A stretch of 64,000 nt of DNA from AR12 sp036265915 (GTDB taxonomy: Bacteria; Methylomirabilota; Methylomirabilia; Rokubacteriales; CSP1-6). Position numbers and translations under genes: made by a program. The notes under the pieces are model-generated. The model ran no database searches. It was given only the letters and a program-made list of their open reading frames with translations, and was not told where the DNA came from. Below, piece by piece: positions 23,549-31,373 of this stretch (positions are counted from its first letter, which is position 1; each line of letters starts with the position of its first letter). The stretch covers positions 33,971 to 97,970 of the forward strand of contig DATAOC010000134.1 in the NCBI GenBank assembly GCA_036265915.1. The letters run 5' to 3'.

Positions 23549-25729
23549 ATGAGATGGCTCGGTCGTCCTTCGTCGCTGTCGCTCACCGCACTCTTCTGGT
23601 GGGGCATCTACGTCAGCATCCAGACTGCGGAGCGGCTCTTTCTCGTCGCCACCAGCCTCGCGCAGGAGCGGCCGACCGCCGCCACGCTGGCCAAGACCCT
23701 GACGACGGGCTTGCGCGCGGACCTCATCGGCGCCACCGCGGCCGTCGTCATCGCGACCGTGCTCGGCCTGATCCTCGGTGCTGCGCTGGCGGGGGTCCGA
23801 CGGTGGCGTAACCGGCGTGGACCCGGATCGCCCTGGACGAACGGTGTGTGGATCGGAGGTCTGCTCATCGCGCTGGTGCTCCTGGCGGTCATGACGGTCG
23901 ACATGGGGTACTACCGCTACAGCGGGCAGCGCCTCGACCTCGTGTTCCTCGAGTACGTCAGCGACGTCTTCGCCCAGGCAACCGAGGTCGATATCGCGCA
24001 GAGCCAGGTCGGCCGCCAGACGGCAGCCGAGTTCGGCGATGGCTCCAAATGGGCGGCCCACGTGGCGGGCTATGCCGCCGTCATGGCCGCCTGCGTGGCT
24101 GCCTGGTGGCTCGCGTTCGCTCGCGGCATCGGCCCGCTCGTGCGCCGGTATGAAACGTCCGCGCCGCGGGTGACCCGCGTCTTGCTGGCGCTCGCGCTCG
24201 TCTGGAGCGGCACCGGGTTCCAGCGCGGAACCTCGCTTCAGGTCAAGCGCGTCTCGATCAGCAGCTCGACGTATTACACGCTGGCGCAGAACCCGTTGTG
24301 GCTGTTCTCGGACAACATCGAGGGCATGCTCGAGAAACGCTTCGCCGGCTCCGATGCCGCGCTCAAGCGCCTGATGCCACCGCAGACCGCATTCGAGCTC
24401 GCGCGAGAGATGGTCGCCCCGGGCGCCACCTTTCCCTCGTCACGCTACGCGCTGGTCCATTCGACGACCACTGTCCCTGGCCTCCATCTGCAGCAAGCCA
24501 CGGGGGCGGGACGACCGAACGTGCTGATGATCTTCGTCGAGGGCCTCGACCGGCGATTCCTGCAGCGAACGGTCCGCGGTATTCGGGTCACACCGTTCCT
24601 CGATCATCTGCGCGGCGACAGCGTCTACTTCGAGAACTTCTTCTCGAATGGCGCGTCGACGTTCCACGGGCTGTTCGCGTCCTTCTGCTCGGAGCTGCCG
24701 CGTCTCGGCTTTTCGGCCACCCGCACGCACTACGGCAACGAGTTCCTGTGCCTGCCGGCGGCCCTGCGCGCGGGGAACTACTCGACCGAGATGGTCATCG
24801 GACAGAATCGCGACCGCGGGCACTCCCGCTTCGGGCTGTTCATGGCCCGCAACGGCCTCGAGACCCTCCGCGACGAGGGCGACTTCGGACCGGAGGCTCG
24901 CAGAGGGCGACTCGGCGTGCTCGACGAGGGGCTGTTCGACCTTCTGCGGTCGCGGGTGGCCGCCGCCCAGGCTGGTAGTCGTCCGTTCTTCATCACCACG
25001 CTCACGACCAACACGCATCACCCGTTCGACGTGCCCGAGGATCACCCCGACGTCCGCGCGCTGAAGGACGAGCCCGACGGCTATGTGCGAGCGCTGCGCT
25101 ATCTCGACACCGAGCTGGAGCGGTTCTTCACCGCCCTGCACCGCGACCGTCTGCTGCGGAACACCGTGGTCCTCATCCTCGGCGATCACGGGCGCCACGA
25201 ACGGCGTCGCGGCACCGACGTCGAGCTGAAAGTCGGCCATGTCATGGCCCCGCTGTTCGTGTGGCTCGACGAGTCGCTTCGACAGCCGAGCAGCTACCGG
25301 CCGCGCACGGTGTCGACGGTCGCCAGCCAGGTCGACGTCGCTCCGACGGTCCTGTCGCTCACAGGCCTGTTGCCGCCCTTCGTCCCGTTCATCGGGCGGG
25401 ACATGAGCTGCGCGCTGGCGACGGCCTGCCACGAGGACAACGTCGCGTACTTCACGAGCCACTACGACAACCTCATCGGTCGCGCCGACCGCGACGGCCT
25501 GTGGCTCTACTCCTTTGCCACGCAAACCCTCGAGCAGACCGACCTCACGCTGACGGCTGCGCCACGGGTCCGGAAGCTCAGCGAGCCGGACGCGGCGGCG
25601 AACTACCAGAGGCTCATCTCGCTCTACGTCGCCACCAACGTCCTGCTCGATCGAAACCGCATCTGGTCGTCGAAGGATTTCGCTCGCACATCGGTGAGCC
25701 AGGGGGTCGAGAGCGTCGTGAAACGTTAA
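23549..25729 (+). CDS. LTA-synthase-like sulfatase, membrane phosphoglycerol or phosphoethanolamine transferase family
   Basis: A 726-residue inner-membrane enzyme. About five membrane segments in the first 220 residues are followed by an alkaline-phosphatase-fold domain. It opens with RPNVLMIFVEGLDRRFL (metal ligand Glu) and has NGASTFHGLFASFCSELP, where a Ser/Thr of this loop is the usual nucleophile. Later are TTLTTNTHHPFDVP and VVLILGDHGRHE (metal-binding Asp-His). In Gram-negatives such proteins decorate periplasmic glucans or lipids. It lies alone between small genes and the chr operon. Confidence 0.85.
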   Translation: MRWLGRPSSLSLTALFWWGIYVSIQTAERLFLVATSLAQERPTAATLAKTLTTGLRADLIGATAAVVIATVLGLILGAALAGVRRWRNRRGPGSPWTNGVWIGGLLIALVLLAVMTVDMGYYRYSGQRLDLVFLEYVSDVFAQATEVDIAQSQVGRQTAAEFGDGSKWAAHVAGYAAVMAACVAAWWLAFARGIGPLVRRYETSAPRVTRVLLALALVWSGTGFQRGTSLQVKRVSISSSTYYTLAQNPLWLFSDNIEGMLEKRFAGSDAALKRLMPPQTAFELAREMVAPGATFPSSRYALVHSTTTVPGLHLQQATGAGRPNVLMIFVEGLDRRFLQRTVRGIRVTPFLDHLRGDSVYFENFFSNGASTFHGLFASFCSELPRLGFSATRTHYGNEFLCLPAALRAGNYSTEMVIGQNRDRGHSRFGLFMARNGLETLRDEGDFGPEARRGRLGVLDEGLFDLLRSRVAAAQAGSRPFFITTLTTNTHHPFDVPEDHPDVRALKDEPDGYVRALRYLDTELERFFTALHRDRLLRNTVVLILGDHGRHERRRGTDVELKVGHVMAPLFVWLDESLRQPSSYRPRTVSTVASQVDVAPTVLSLTGLLPPFVPFIGRDMSCALATACHEDNVAYFTSHYDNLIGRADRDGLWLYSFATQTLEQTDLTLTAAPRVRKLSEPDAAANYQRLISLYVATNVLLDRNRIWSSKDFARTSVSQGVESVVKR

Positions 25730-25754
25730 CGTCGGCACTCGGCCGTCCCTCCGC

Positions 25755-25785
25755 TTGACACGATAGTGAAACTTATGTTTCTCTA
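25755..25785 (+). promoter_or_regulatory. chr operon promoter with palindromic operator
   Basis: TTGACA at 25755-25760 is a perfect -35 box. A palindrome at 25764-25785 (TAG-T-GAAAC-TTAT-GTTTC-T-CTA, one mismatched pair) covers the expected -10 region, which has no good match itself. The first gene product belongs to the ChrB family, members of which can act as chromate-responsive regulators. Autoregulation through this site is inferred. Confidence 0.6.
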
Positions 25786-25791
25786 CGTGAT

Positions 25792-26748
25792 GTGGCCTCG
25801 CAACAGTTGCTCTTACTCCTGGTCGGTCTGCCGCCGAAGCCGTCCAGCCTCCGCGTGCGGGTCTGGCGGCGGTTGCGCACGCTCGGCGCCGTCCCCCTGA
25901 AGCGCTCCGCCTACCTGCTGCCCGACACCGCAGAGCGCTATGAAGATTTCCAGTGGCTCGCTCAGGAGGTGGAGCGTGACGGCGGGGAGGCCACGCTCAT
26001 TCGCGTCGAGCAGATCGAAAACGTCGGCCCCGCCGACGTGCTGCGGCTGTTTCACGAGCCGCGCGATCAGGACTACAAACAGCTCGCCGGGCGCTACCGC
26101 AAGCTGCTCCACGAACTGGAACGCGGCAAGTCGGACGCCGCGCGCGCCCGCGTCCACGCCGAGGTCGCGCGCCTGGCGAAGGAACACCAACGGATCCGGG
26201 ACATCGACTTCTTCGATGCCCCCGGCGGCGCCGAGGTGAGACGGCTCGAGGAGGCTATAGCCATGCGCAGCCGACGTCCGGAAACGCCACGCCGCGAGGA
26301 GCCGACCACGCTCGACCTCGCCAACCTGCGCGGCCGACGCTGGGTCACGCGTCCGCGGCCGCACATCGATCGCATCGCCTCCGCCTGGCTCATCAAGCGC
26401 TTCATCGACCCGGAGGCCGTCTTCATCTTTGCGCCGCCGGACCGATTCCCCGCCGACGCCATCGCCTTCGACGCGCCGGGCGTCGAGCTCACCCATCACG
26501 GCGAGGACTGCACGTTCGAAACGCTCATCAAGCGCGCGCGTCTGCGCGATCGCCGGCTCACCCGCATGGCCGAGCTCGTTCACGAGGCCGACCTGCGTGA
26601 CGGCAAATTCCCGCACGAGGAAGCGCGCGGGATCGACCTCGCCGTCCGTGCCCTGCTCGCCGCCTCAGCCGACGACGCCCACGTGCTGGCACAGGGCATG
26701 TCGCTGTTCGAAGGCCTCTACGCGACGACCTCGAAGAAGGGGACCTGA
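25792..26748 (+). CDS. chrB: Chromate resistance protein ChrB
   Basis: A 318-residue two-part ChrB protein. The N-terminal region (LLLLLVGLPPKPSSLRVRVWRRLRTLGAVPLKRSAYLLPD) is the classic ChrB start. The C-terminal domain carries WVTRPRPHIDRIASAWLIKRFIDPEA and DCTFETLIKRA. Full-length ChrB can sense chromate and regulate chrA. It begins the operon behind the palindromic promoter; GTG at 25792 is the likely start. Confidence 0.92.
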   Translation: MASQQLLLLLVGLPPKPSSLRVRVWRRLRTLGAVPLKRSAYLLPDTAERYEDFQWLAQEVERDGGEATLIRVEQIENVGPADVLRLFHEPRDQDYKQLAGRYRKLLHELERGKSDAARARVHAEVARLAKEHQRIRDIDFFDAPGGAEVRRLEEAIAMRSRRPETPRREEPTTLDLANLRGRRWVTRPRPHIDRIASAWLIKRFIDPEAVFIFAPPDRFPADAIAFDAPGVELTHHGEDCTFETLIKRARLRDRRLTRMAELVHEADLRDGKFPHEEARGIDLAVRALLAASADDAHVLAQGMSLFEGLYATTSKKGT

Positions 26749-26752
26749 GACC

Positions 26753-27733
26753 GTGCTCATCCTGTCGCGCCGGGACGTCATGGACTTGCTCACGCTGGAC
26801 GCCTGCATCGCGGCCGTGGAAGCCGCGTTTCGGCTGCACGCCGAGCACCGCACGTTCGGACCAGCGGTCCTCGGCCTGCCGACCGAGGATGGCGGCTTCC
26901 ACATCAAGGTCGCTGGCCTGCGCGGCGACCGCAGCTACGTCGCCGCGAAGACGAACGGCAACTTTCCGAGCAACGGACGGCGCTTCGCACTGCCGACCAT
27001 CCAGGGCACGGTCGTGCTCGCGGATGCGAGCAATGGCACGCCGCTGGCCGTGATGGAGTCGGCCAGCGTCACCATGCTGCGGACCGGCGCCGCCACCGCC
27101 GTGGCCGCCAAGTTCCTCGCGCGGCGCGATGCGCGGACGGCGACGGTGATCGGCTGCGGCGTCCAGGGCGATATCCAGCTCGCCGCCATCAAGGCGGTCC
27201 TGCCCTTGCAGCGAGCGTTCCTTCTCGACACGGATCACGGCCGCGCGGAGGACGCCGCGGCGCGTGCAACCACACGGCTCGGCGTGCGCGCCGAGGCGGT
27301 CAAGGACCTTGGCGCCGCCCTCCGTCAGAGCGACGTCTGCGTGACCTGTACGCCCGCGCGGCGCGCCTATGTGATGGCGGGCGATATCGCGCCGGGCACG
27401 TTCCTCGCCGCCGTCGGCGCCGACAGTCAGGGCAAGCAGGAGCTGGACCCGGCGCTGGTGGCGAACGCGACGCTGGTCGTCGACTCCCTCGAGCAATGCG
27501 CCGAGATCGGGGAGCTGCAGCACGTGCTCGCCGCCGGGCTCATGCGACGCGAGGACGTGCACGCAGAGCTCGGGGACGTCGTGGCCGGGCGTCGCCCGGG
27601 GCGGACGCAGTTGGCGGAGGTGACGATCTTCGACAGCACCGGCACCGCGCTGCAGGACGTCGCGGCCGCCGTCGTCGTCTACGAGAAGGCGCAGGCGACC
27701 CGGCGTGGCACGGAGGTAAGGCTCGATGACTGA
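26753..27733 (+). CDS. Ornithine cyclodeaminase/mu-crystallin family protein
   Basis: A 326-residue NAD(P)-binding protein. The N-terminal domain has SYVAAKTNGNFPSNGRRFALPTIQGTVVLADASNGTPLAVMES. The Rossmann domain begins ATVIGCGVQGDIQLAAI. Members deaminate ornithine, reduce imino acids or act as alanine dehydrogenase. The lysine in AAKTNGNFP matches the usual active-site position. GTG at 26753 follows the chrB stop by four bases. Its role in a chromate operon is unclear. Confidence 0.85.
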   Translation: MLILSRRDVMDLLTLDACIAAVEAAFRLHAEHRTFGPAVLGLPTEDGGFHIKVAGLRGDRSYVAAKTNGNFPSNGRRFALPTIQGTVVLADASNGTPLAVMESASVTMLRTGAATAVAAKFLARRDARTATVIGCGVQGDIQLAAIKAVLPLQRAFLLDTDHGRAEDAAARATTRLGVRAEAVKDLGAALRQSDVCVTCTPARRAYVMAGDIAPGTFLAAVGADSQGKQELDPALVANATLVVDSLEQCAEIGELQHVLAAGLMRREDVHAELGDVVAGRRPGRTQLAEVTIFDSTGTALQDVAAAVVVYEKAQATRRGTEVRLDD

Positions 27734-27790
27734 GCCAGTCGCGCCGACGGCGGGGATCGATCGTCCTCTCACTTCGATAGGAGGGCTCTC

Positions 27791-28615
27791 ATGAAATGGA
27801 TCACGCGCGAACGTGCTCGGGTCGATCGCATCGCGTGCCCGTGGCTGATCTCTCGCTTCGTCGATCCCGAGCCGCAGTTCCTCTTCGTCCCCGCCCGTGA
27901 GGTGCCGGCCGAAGCGAAGCGGCAGAACGCCATTCCGTATGACATCCCTGATGTCGAGCTCGGGCATCGCGGGCCTCTGTGCTCGTTCGATGCGTTCATC
28001 GACCGATACGAGCTGGCCGACCCGGCCCTCGGCGCCCTCGCCAGCATCGTGCGCGGCGCCGATACGGACGACCGTGCTCTCACACGAGAGTCCGCCGGTC
28101 TTTACGCGGCGGCGACCGGGTTTCAGGCCATCAGTCGCGACGACTTCGACAACATGGCGCATCAGTTCCCCATGTACGACGCGCTGTACGCGTACTGCCG
28201 GGCGCACAGCGCCGCCGTCCCCGCCCCGGCGCGCGTGCTGTTCGTGTGCCTGCACGGGGCCGCCAAGAGCGTGATCGGTGCGGCGCATTTTCGCCGGCTG
28301 GCCGCTGCGCGCGGACTCGCCGTCGGCGCCGTTGCGGCCGGGACAGAGCCTGACGCGGAGCTGGCACCGGGCGCCGTGAAGGGGCTCGCCGGCGATGGGC
28401 TCCGGCCGCCGGCGGGCCGTCCGCGGCCGGTGACGCTCTACGATCTCGAGAGCGCCACCCGCGTGGTGAGCTTCGGCTGCGACATCACGCCTCGTCGGGG
28501 ACAGCGCGTGGACCAGTGGGACGTCCCTGCCGTGAGCGACGGCTACGAGCGCGCGCGCGACGGGATCGTGGCGCACGTGGAGCGCCTCGTGGCCGACCTG
28601 GCCGGTGGGCACTGA
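27791..28615 (+). CDS. ChrB C-terminal domain fused to a low-molecular-weight phosphatase/arsenate-reductase-like domain
   Basis: A 274-residue fusion. Residues 1-140 match the ChrB C-terminal domain: RARVDRIACPWLISRFVDPEPQFLFVP and LCSFDAFIDRYEL. Residues from about 148 form a low-molecular-weight tyrosine-phosphatase fold beginning VLFVCLHGAAKSVIGAAHF. The usual loop is CxxxxxRS; here it reads CLHGAAKS, with Lys in the Arg position. ATG at 27791 follows GGAGGG. Fusion to chromate sensing suggests metal-oxyanion reduction or signalling, but no biochemical role is shown. Confidence 0.82.
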   Translation: MKWITRERARVDRIACPWLISRFVDPEPQFLFVPAREVPAEAKRQNAIPYDIPDVELGHRGPLCSFDAFIDRYELADPALGALASIVRGADTDDRALTRESAGLYAAATGFQAISRDDFDNMAHQFPMYDALYAYCRAHSAAVPAPARVLFVCLHGAAKSVIGAAHFRRLAAARGLAVGAVAAGTEPDAELAPGAVKGLAGDGLRPPAGRPRPVTLYDLESATRVVSFGCDITPRRGQRVDQWDVPAVSDGYERARDGIVAHVERLVADLAGGH

Positions 28616-28616
28616 G

Positions 28617-29540
28617 ATGCCCCTGCGCCAGCTCGGCTTCGTCGGTCTTCCGCCACATGCGAGAGCGGGTGGATTCGATCATGCCGCCGTGCACGAGCCG
28701 ACCGGACGCGTCTACGTCGCCCATACCGCGAACGACGCCGTCGACGTGCTCGATATCACGACGCTGCGATACGTCCGCTCGATCCCCGATCTTCCCGGCG
28801 TCGCGGGAGCGCTCGTCGCCGAGCCGGACCTGGTCTTCACGTCGAACCGTGGCGAGAACACCGTCGGACTGTTGACGACGGCCGACGTTCCGCGTGTGGA
28901 GAAGGTCGCGGTCGGAATCCGCCCGAACGGCCTCGCCTACGACGCCGGCCGCGCGCGACTGCTCGTGGCGCACGTCGGCGACCCGACCAGCCCGGGCTCC
29001 TTCACCGTGTCGGTCGTCGACGTGCGTGCGCGGAAGCGCCTGATCGACGTCCCGGTCGCCGGCCGCACCCGCTGGGCGGTGTACGATCCGGCTACCGACG
29101 CCTTCCATATCAACATCGCCGATCCCCCGTGCATCGTCGTGATCGATTCGGCCGACCCGGTTCGCATCCGTCGCGTCGTCACCATGCCGGCGGCCGGGCC
29201 GCATGGCCTCGACATCGACGTGGCGGGCCGGCGCCTGTACTGCGCGTGTGATGGCGGCGTCCTGGCGGCGGTCGACGCCGACTCCGGAAAGGTGCTGGAC
29301 CTCCATCCAATCGCCGGCGTTCCGGACGTGGTGTTCTTCAACGCCGCTCTGGGTCGCCTGTACGTGGCGATCGGCGATCCGGGGCTGATCGAGGTGTTCG
29401 ACACCGGCGTGCTGCGCCGCCGGGAGACCGTGCCGACGGAGAGCGGCGCCCACACGCTGTCGTTCGACGCCGCGCGAAACCTCGTGTGCGCATTTCTCCC
29501 GCAGACACACCGCGCCGCCGTGTACGAGGATCGGGCGTGA
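28617..29540 (+). CDS. YncE-like beta-propeller protein
   Basis: A 307-residue protein made of repeating blades such as GRVYVAHTANDAVDVLDITTLRYVRSIPDL, DLVFTSNRGENTVGLLTT, and PNGLAYDAGRARLLVAHVGD. It resembles surface-antigen or YncE-type seven-bladed propellers. No signal peptide is evident. It lies two bases after the ChrB-phosphatase fusion and couples by GTGA to the next gene. Propellers often bind proteins or cofactors; the role here is unknown. Confidence 0.78.
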   Translation: MPLRQLGFVGLPPHARAGGFDHAAVHEPTGRVYVAHTANDAVDVLDITTLRYVRSIPDLPGVAGALVAEPDLVFTSNRGENTVGLLTTADVPRVEKVAVGIRPNGLAYDAGRARLLVAHVGDPTSPGSFTVSVVDVRARKRLIDVPVAGRTRWAVYDPATDAFHINIADPPCIVVIDSADPVRIRRVVTMPAAGPHGLDIDVAGRRLYCACDGGVLAAVDADSGKVLDLHPIAGVPDVVFFNAALGRLYVAIGDPGLIEVFDTGVLRRRETVPTESGAHTLSFDAARNLVCAFLPQTHRAAVYEDRA

Positions 29541-30187
29541 GCCGGCGGGGGTGGTTCAAGGCCATTCTCGCCACGATGGTCGCCCTCGCAGGCGGCCACT
29601 CGGATCTCCGGGCGGCGCCGGCGGAGCTGAAGCTGCCCGACGGCGTGCCGACGCAGACGTTCGACTTCGACACCAAGGGCATCGACGGCTGGACCACCGT
29701 GACCGGGCAGTGGGCAGTCGAGGAGATGGCCGGCGCGCCGAGCGGGACGAAGGTCCTCGTGCAGCGCGCGACGCGCAACCAGTTCAACGTCATCGTCGCG
29801 CCCACCGCGTACGCCGACGTCGACGTGACACTGAAGTTCAAGCCGATCTCCGGCCGTGAGGATGCGTCCGGTGGCATCGTGCTCCGCTTCACCGAGGGCC
29901 GATACTACGTGGTGCGCGCCAACGCGCTGGAGAACAACTTCCGTCTCTACGTCTACGATCGCGGTCGTCGTCAGCTCGCCTCGGCGACCGTGAAGCCGCC
30001 GGCGCTCGGACAGTGGCACACCGTGCGTGTGGTCGCCGTCGGCGATCACATGCAGGCCTGGCTCGACGGCGCGCTCTACCTGGACCACCGCGACGCGCGC
30101 CTGGCCTCCGGCGGCGTCGGCCTGTGGACGAAGGCCGATTCGATCACGGCCTTCGACGACCTCGTCATCCGCGGCACGCCGCGGTGA
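29537..30187 (+). CDS. Secreted LamG/DUF1080-like jelly-roll protein
   Basis: A 216-residue protein beginning with a twin-arginine-like or Sec signal (VSRRGWFKAILATMVALAGG). The mature chain QTFDFDTKGIDGWTTVTGQWAVEE, RFTEGRYYVVRANALENNFRLYVYD, WHTVRVVAVGDHMQAWLDG and GGVGLWTKADSITAFDDLVI is a concanavalin-like jelly roll. GTG at 29537 overlaps the propeller stop. It would be periplasmic or surface exposed. Its link to chromate is only positional. Confidence 0.72.
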   Translation: MSRRGWFKAILATMVALAGGHSDLRAAPAELKLPDGVPTQTFDFDTKGIDGWTTVTGQWAVEEMAGAPSGTKVLVQRATRNQFNVIVAPTAYADVDVTLKFKPISGREDASGGIVLRFTEGRYYVVRANALENNFRLYVYDRGRRQLASATVKPPALGQWHTVRVVAVGDHMQAWLDGALYLDHRDARLASGGVGLWTKADSITAFDDLVIRGTPR

Positions 30188-30197
30188 CACGGAGACC

Positions 30198-31373
30198 ATG
30201 AGCGCCGGTAGCCTTGCCGGCTTCGTCCGCTACTTTCTCTACCTGGGCAGCCTGGGCTTTGGCGGTCCCGTCGCCCTTGCCGGATTCATGCACCGCGATC
30301 TCGTGGAGCAGCGGCGCTGGGTCTCGGAGGAAGAGTACCGTCTCGCGCTGGCCCTCGCCCAGATCATGCCGGGCCCCCTGGCAGCGCAGCTTGCGATCGC
30401 GCTGGGGTACTTTCGGCATGGCGTCGTGGGCGCGACCGCGGTGGGGCTGGCATTCGTCGTCCCCTCGTTCGCGATGGTGGTCGCCATCTCGGTCGCGTAC
30501 GTCGGCTTCGGCGGTCTCTGGTGGATGCAGGCGCTCTTCTATGGCATCGGCGCGGCGGTGGTGGCGATCATCACCATCGCCGCCTACAAGCTCTCGCGCT
30601 CCACGAACAAGCGGGATCCGCTGCTATGGGCCATTTTCGCCGTCCTCGCCGTCGTGACGGCGGCGGCGCAGGCCGAGCTCGCCGAGTTCTTCGTCATTGC
30701 GGGCATGATCGTTCTCTTCGCGCGGGCGTGGCCGGGGCGCCGCCGGGCCGTCGGGCTCGCCGGCGGCGGCGCCGCCGTCGTCCTGCTCATCTCGCTGGCC
30801 GAGCGCTGGTTTCTCGGCGTCGGGATCGGCGGGCAACACGTGCTCGTTCAGATCCTGCTGTTCTTCACCAAGGCCGGCTCCTTCGTGTTTGGCAGCGGCC
30901 TGGCGATCGTTCCGTTCCTGCATCAGGGTGTGGTGCAGCAATTCGGCTGGCTGAACGAGCAGCAGTTCCTCGACGCGGTGGCAGTGGCCATGATCACGCC
31001 GGGGCCGGTGGTGATCACCGTCGTGTTCATCGGATTCCTGGTGGCCGGGATGCTGGGGGCGATCGCGGCCGGGATCGGAATCTTTCTTCCCGTGTACGTC
31101 TTCACCGTTGTTCCCGCGCCATGGTTCAGTCGCAATCGCGACAACGCGCAGCTCAAGGCGTTCGTGCAGGGAGCGACCGCCGCCGCCACCGGCGCGCTCA
31201 GCGGTGCCGTCGTCGTCATCGCCCTGCGCGCGATTCACGACGTCCCGACCGCGCTCCTCGCGCTGGTGAGCTTCGGTGCCCTCTGGCGCTACAAGATTCC
31301 GGAGCCGATACTGGTCGTCGTCGCCGCCGGCGTCGGCCTGATCGTGTGGCCGCTCATGGGATCAGGTCACTGA
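30198..31373 (+). CDS. chrA: Chromate transporter ChrA
   Basis: A 391-residue CHR-family efflux protein of the long-chain (two-domain) type. Each half carries the family pattern: YLGSLGFGGPVALAGFMHRDLVEQRRWVSEEEY with AQIMPGPLAAQLAI in the first, and FTKAGSFVFGSGLAIVPFLHQGVVQQFGWLNEQQFLDAVAVAMITPGPVVI in the second. It expels chromate from the cytoplasm. ATG at 30198 follows GGAGA. It is the last gene of the chr operon and converges with phoR, overlapping by seven bases. Confidence 0.94.
   Translation: MSAGSLAGFVRYFLYLGSLGFGGPVALAGFMHRDLVEQRRWVSEEEYRLALALAQIMPGPLAAQLAIALGYFRHGVVGATAVGLAFVVPSFAMVVAISVAYVGFGGLWWMQALFYGIGAAVVAIITIAAYKLSRSTNKRDPLLWAIFAVLAVVTAAAQAELAEFFVIAGMIVLFARAWPGRRRAVGLAGGGAAVVLLISLAERWFLGVGIGGQHVLVQILLFFTKAGSFVFGSGLAIVPFLHQGVVQQFGWLNEQQFLDAVAVAMITPGPVVITVVFIGFLVAGMLGAIAAGIGIFLPVYVFTVVPAPWFSRNRDNAQLKAFVQGATAAATGALSGAVVVIALRAIHDVPTALLALVSFGALWRYKIPEPILVVVAAGVGLIVWPLMGSGH

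Noticed and set aside
25774..25779. TATGTT as -10 box of the chr promoter
   Set aside because: It is only 13 bases from TTGACA, too close for a sigma-70 promoter.
26558..28612. Minus-strand open frame of about 680 codons
   Set aside because: It is antisense to the chr operon genes, which have clear families on the other strand.
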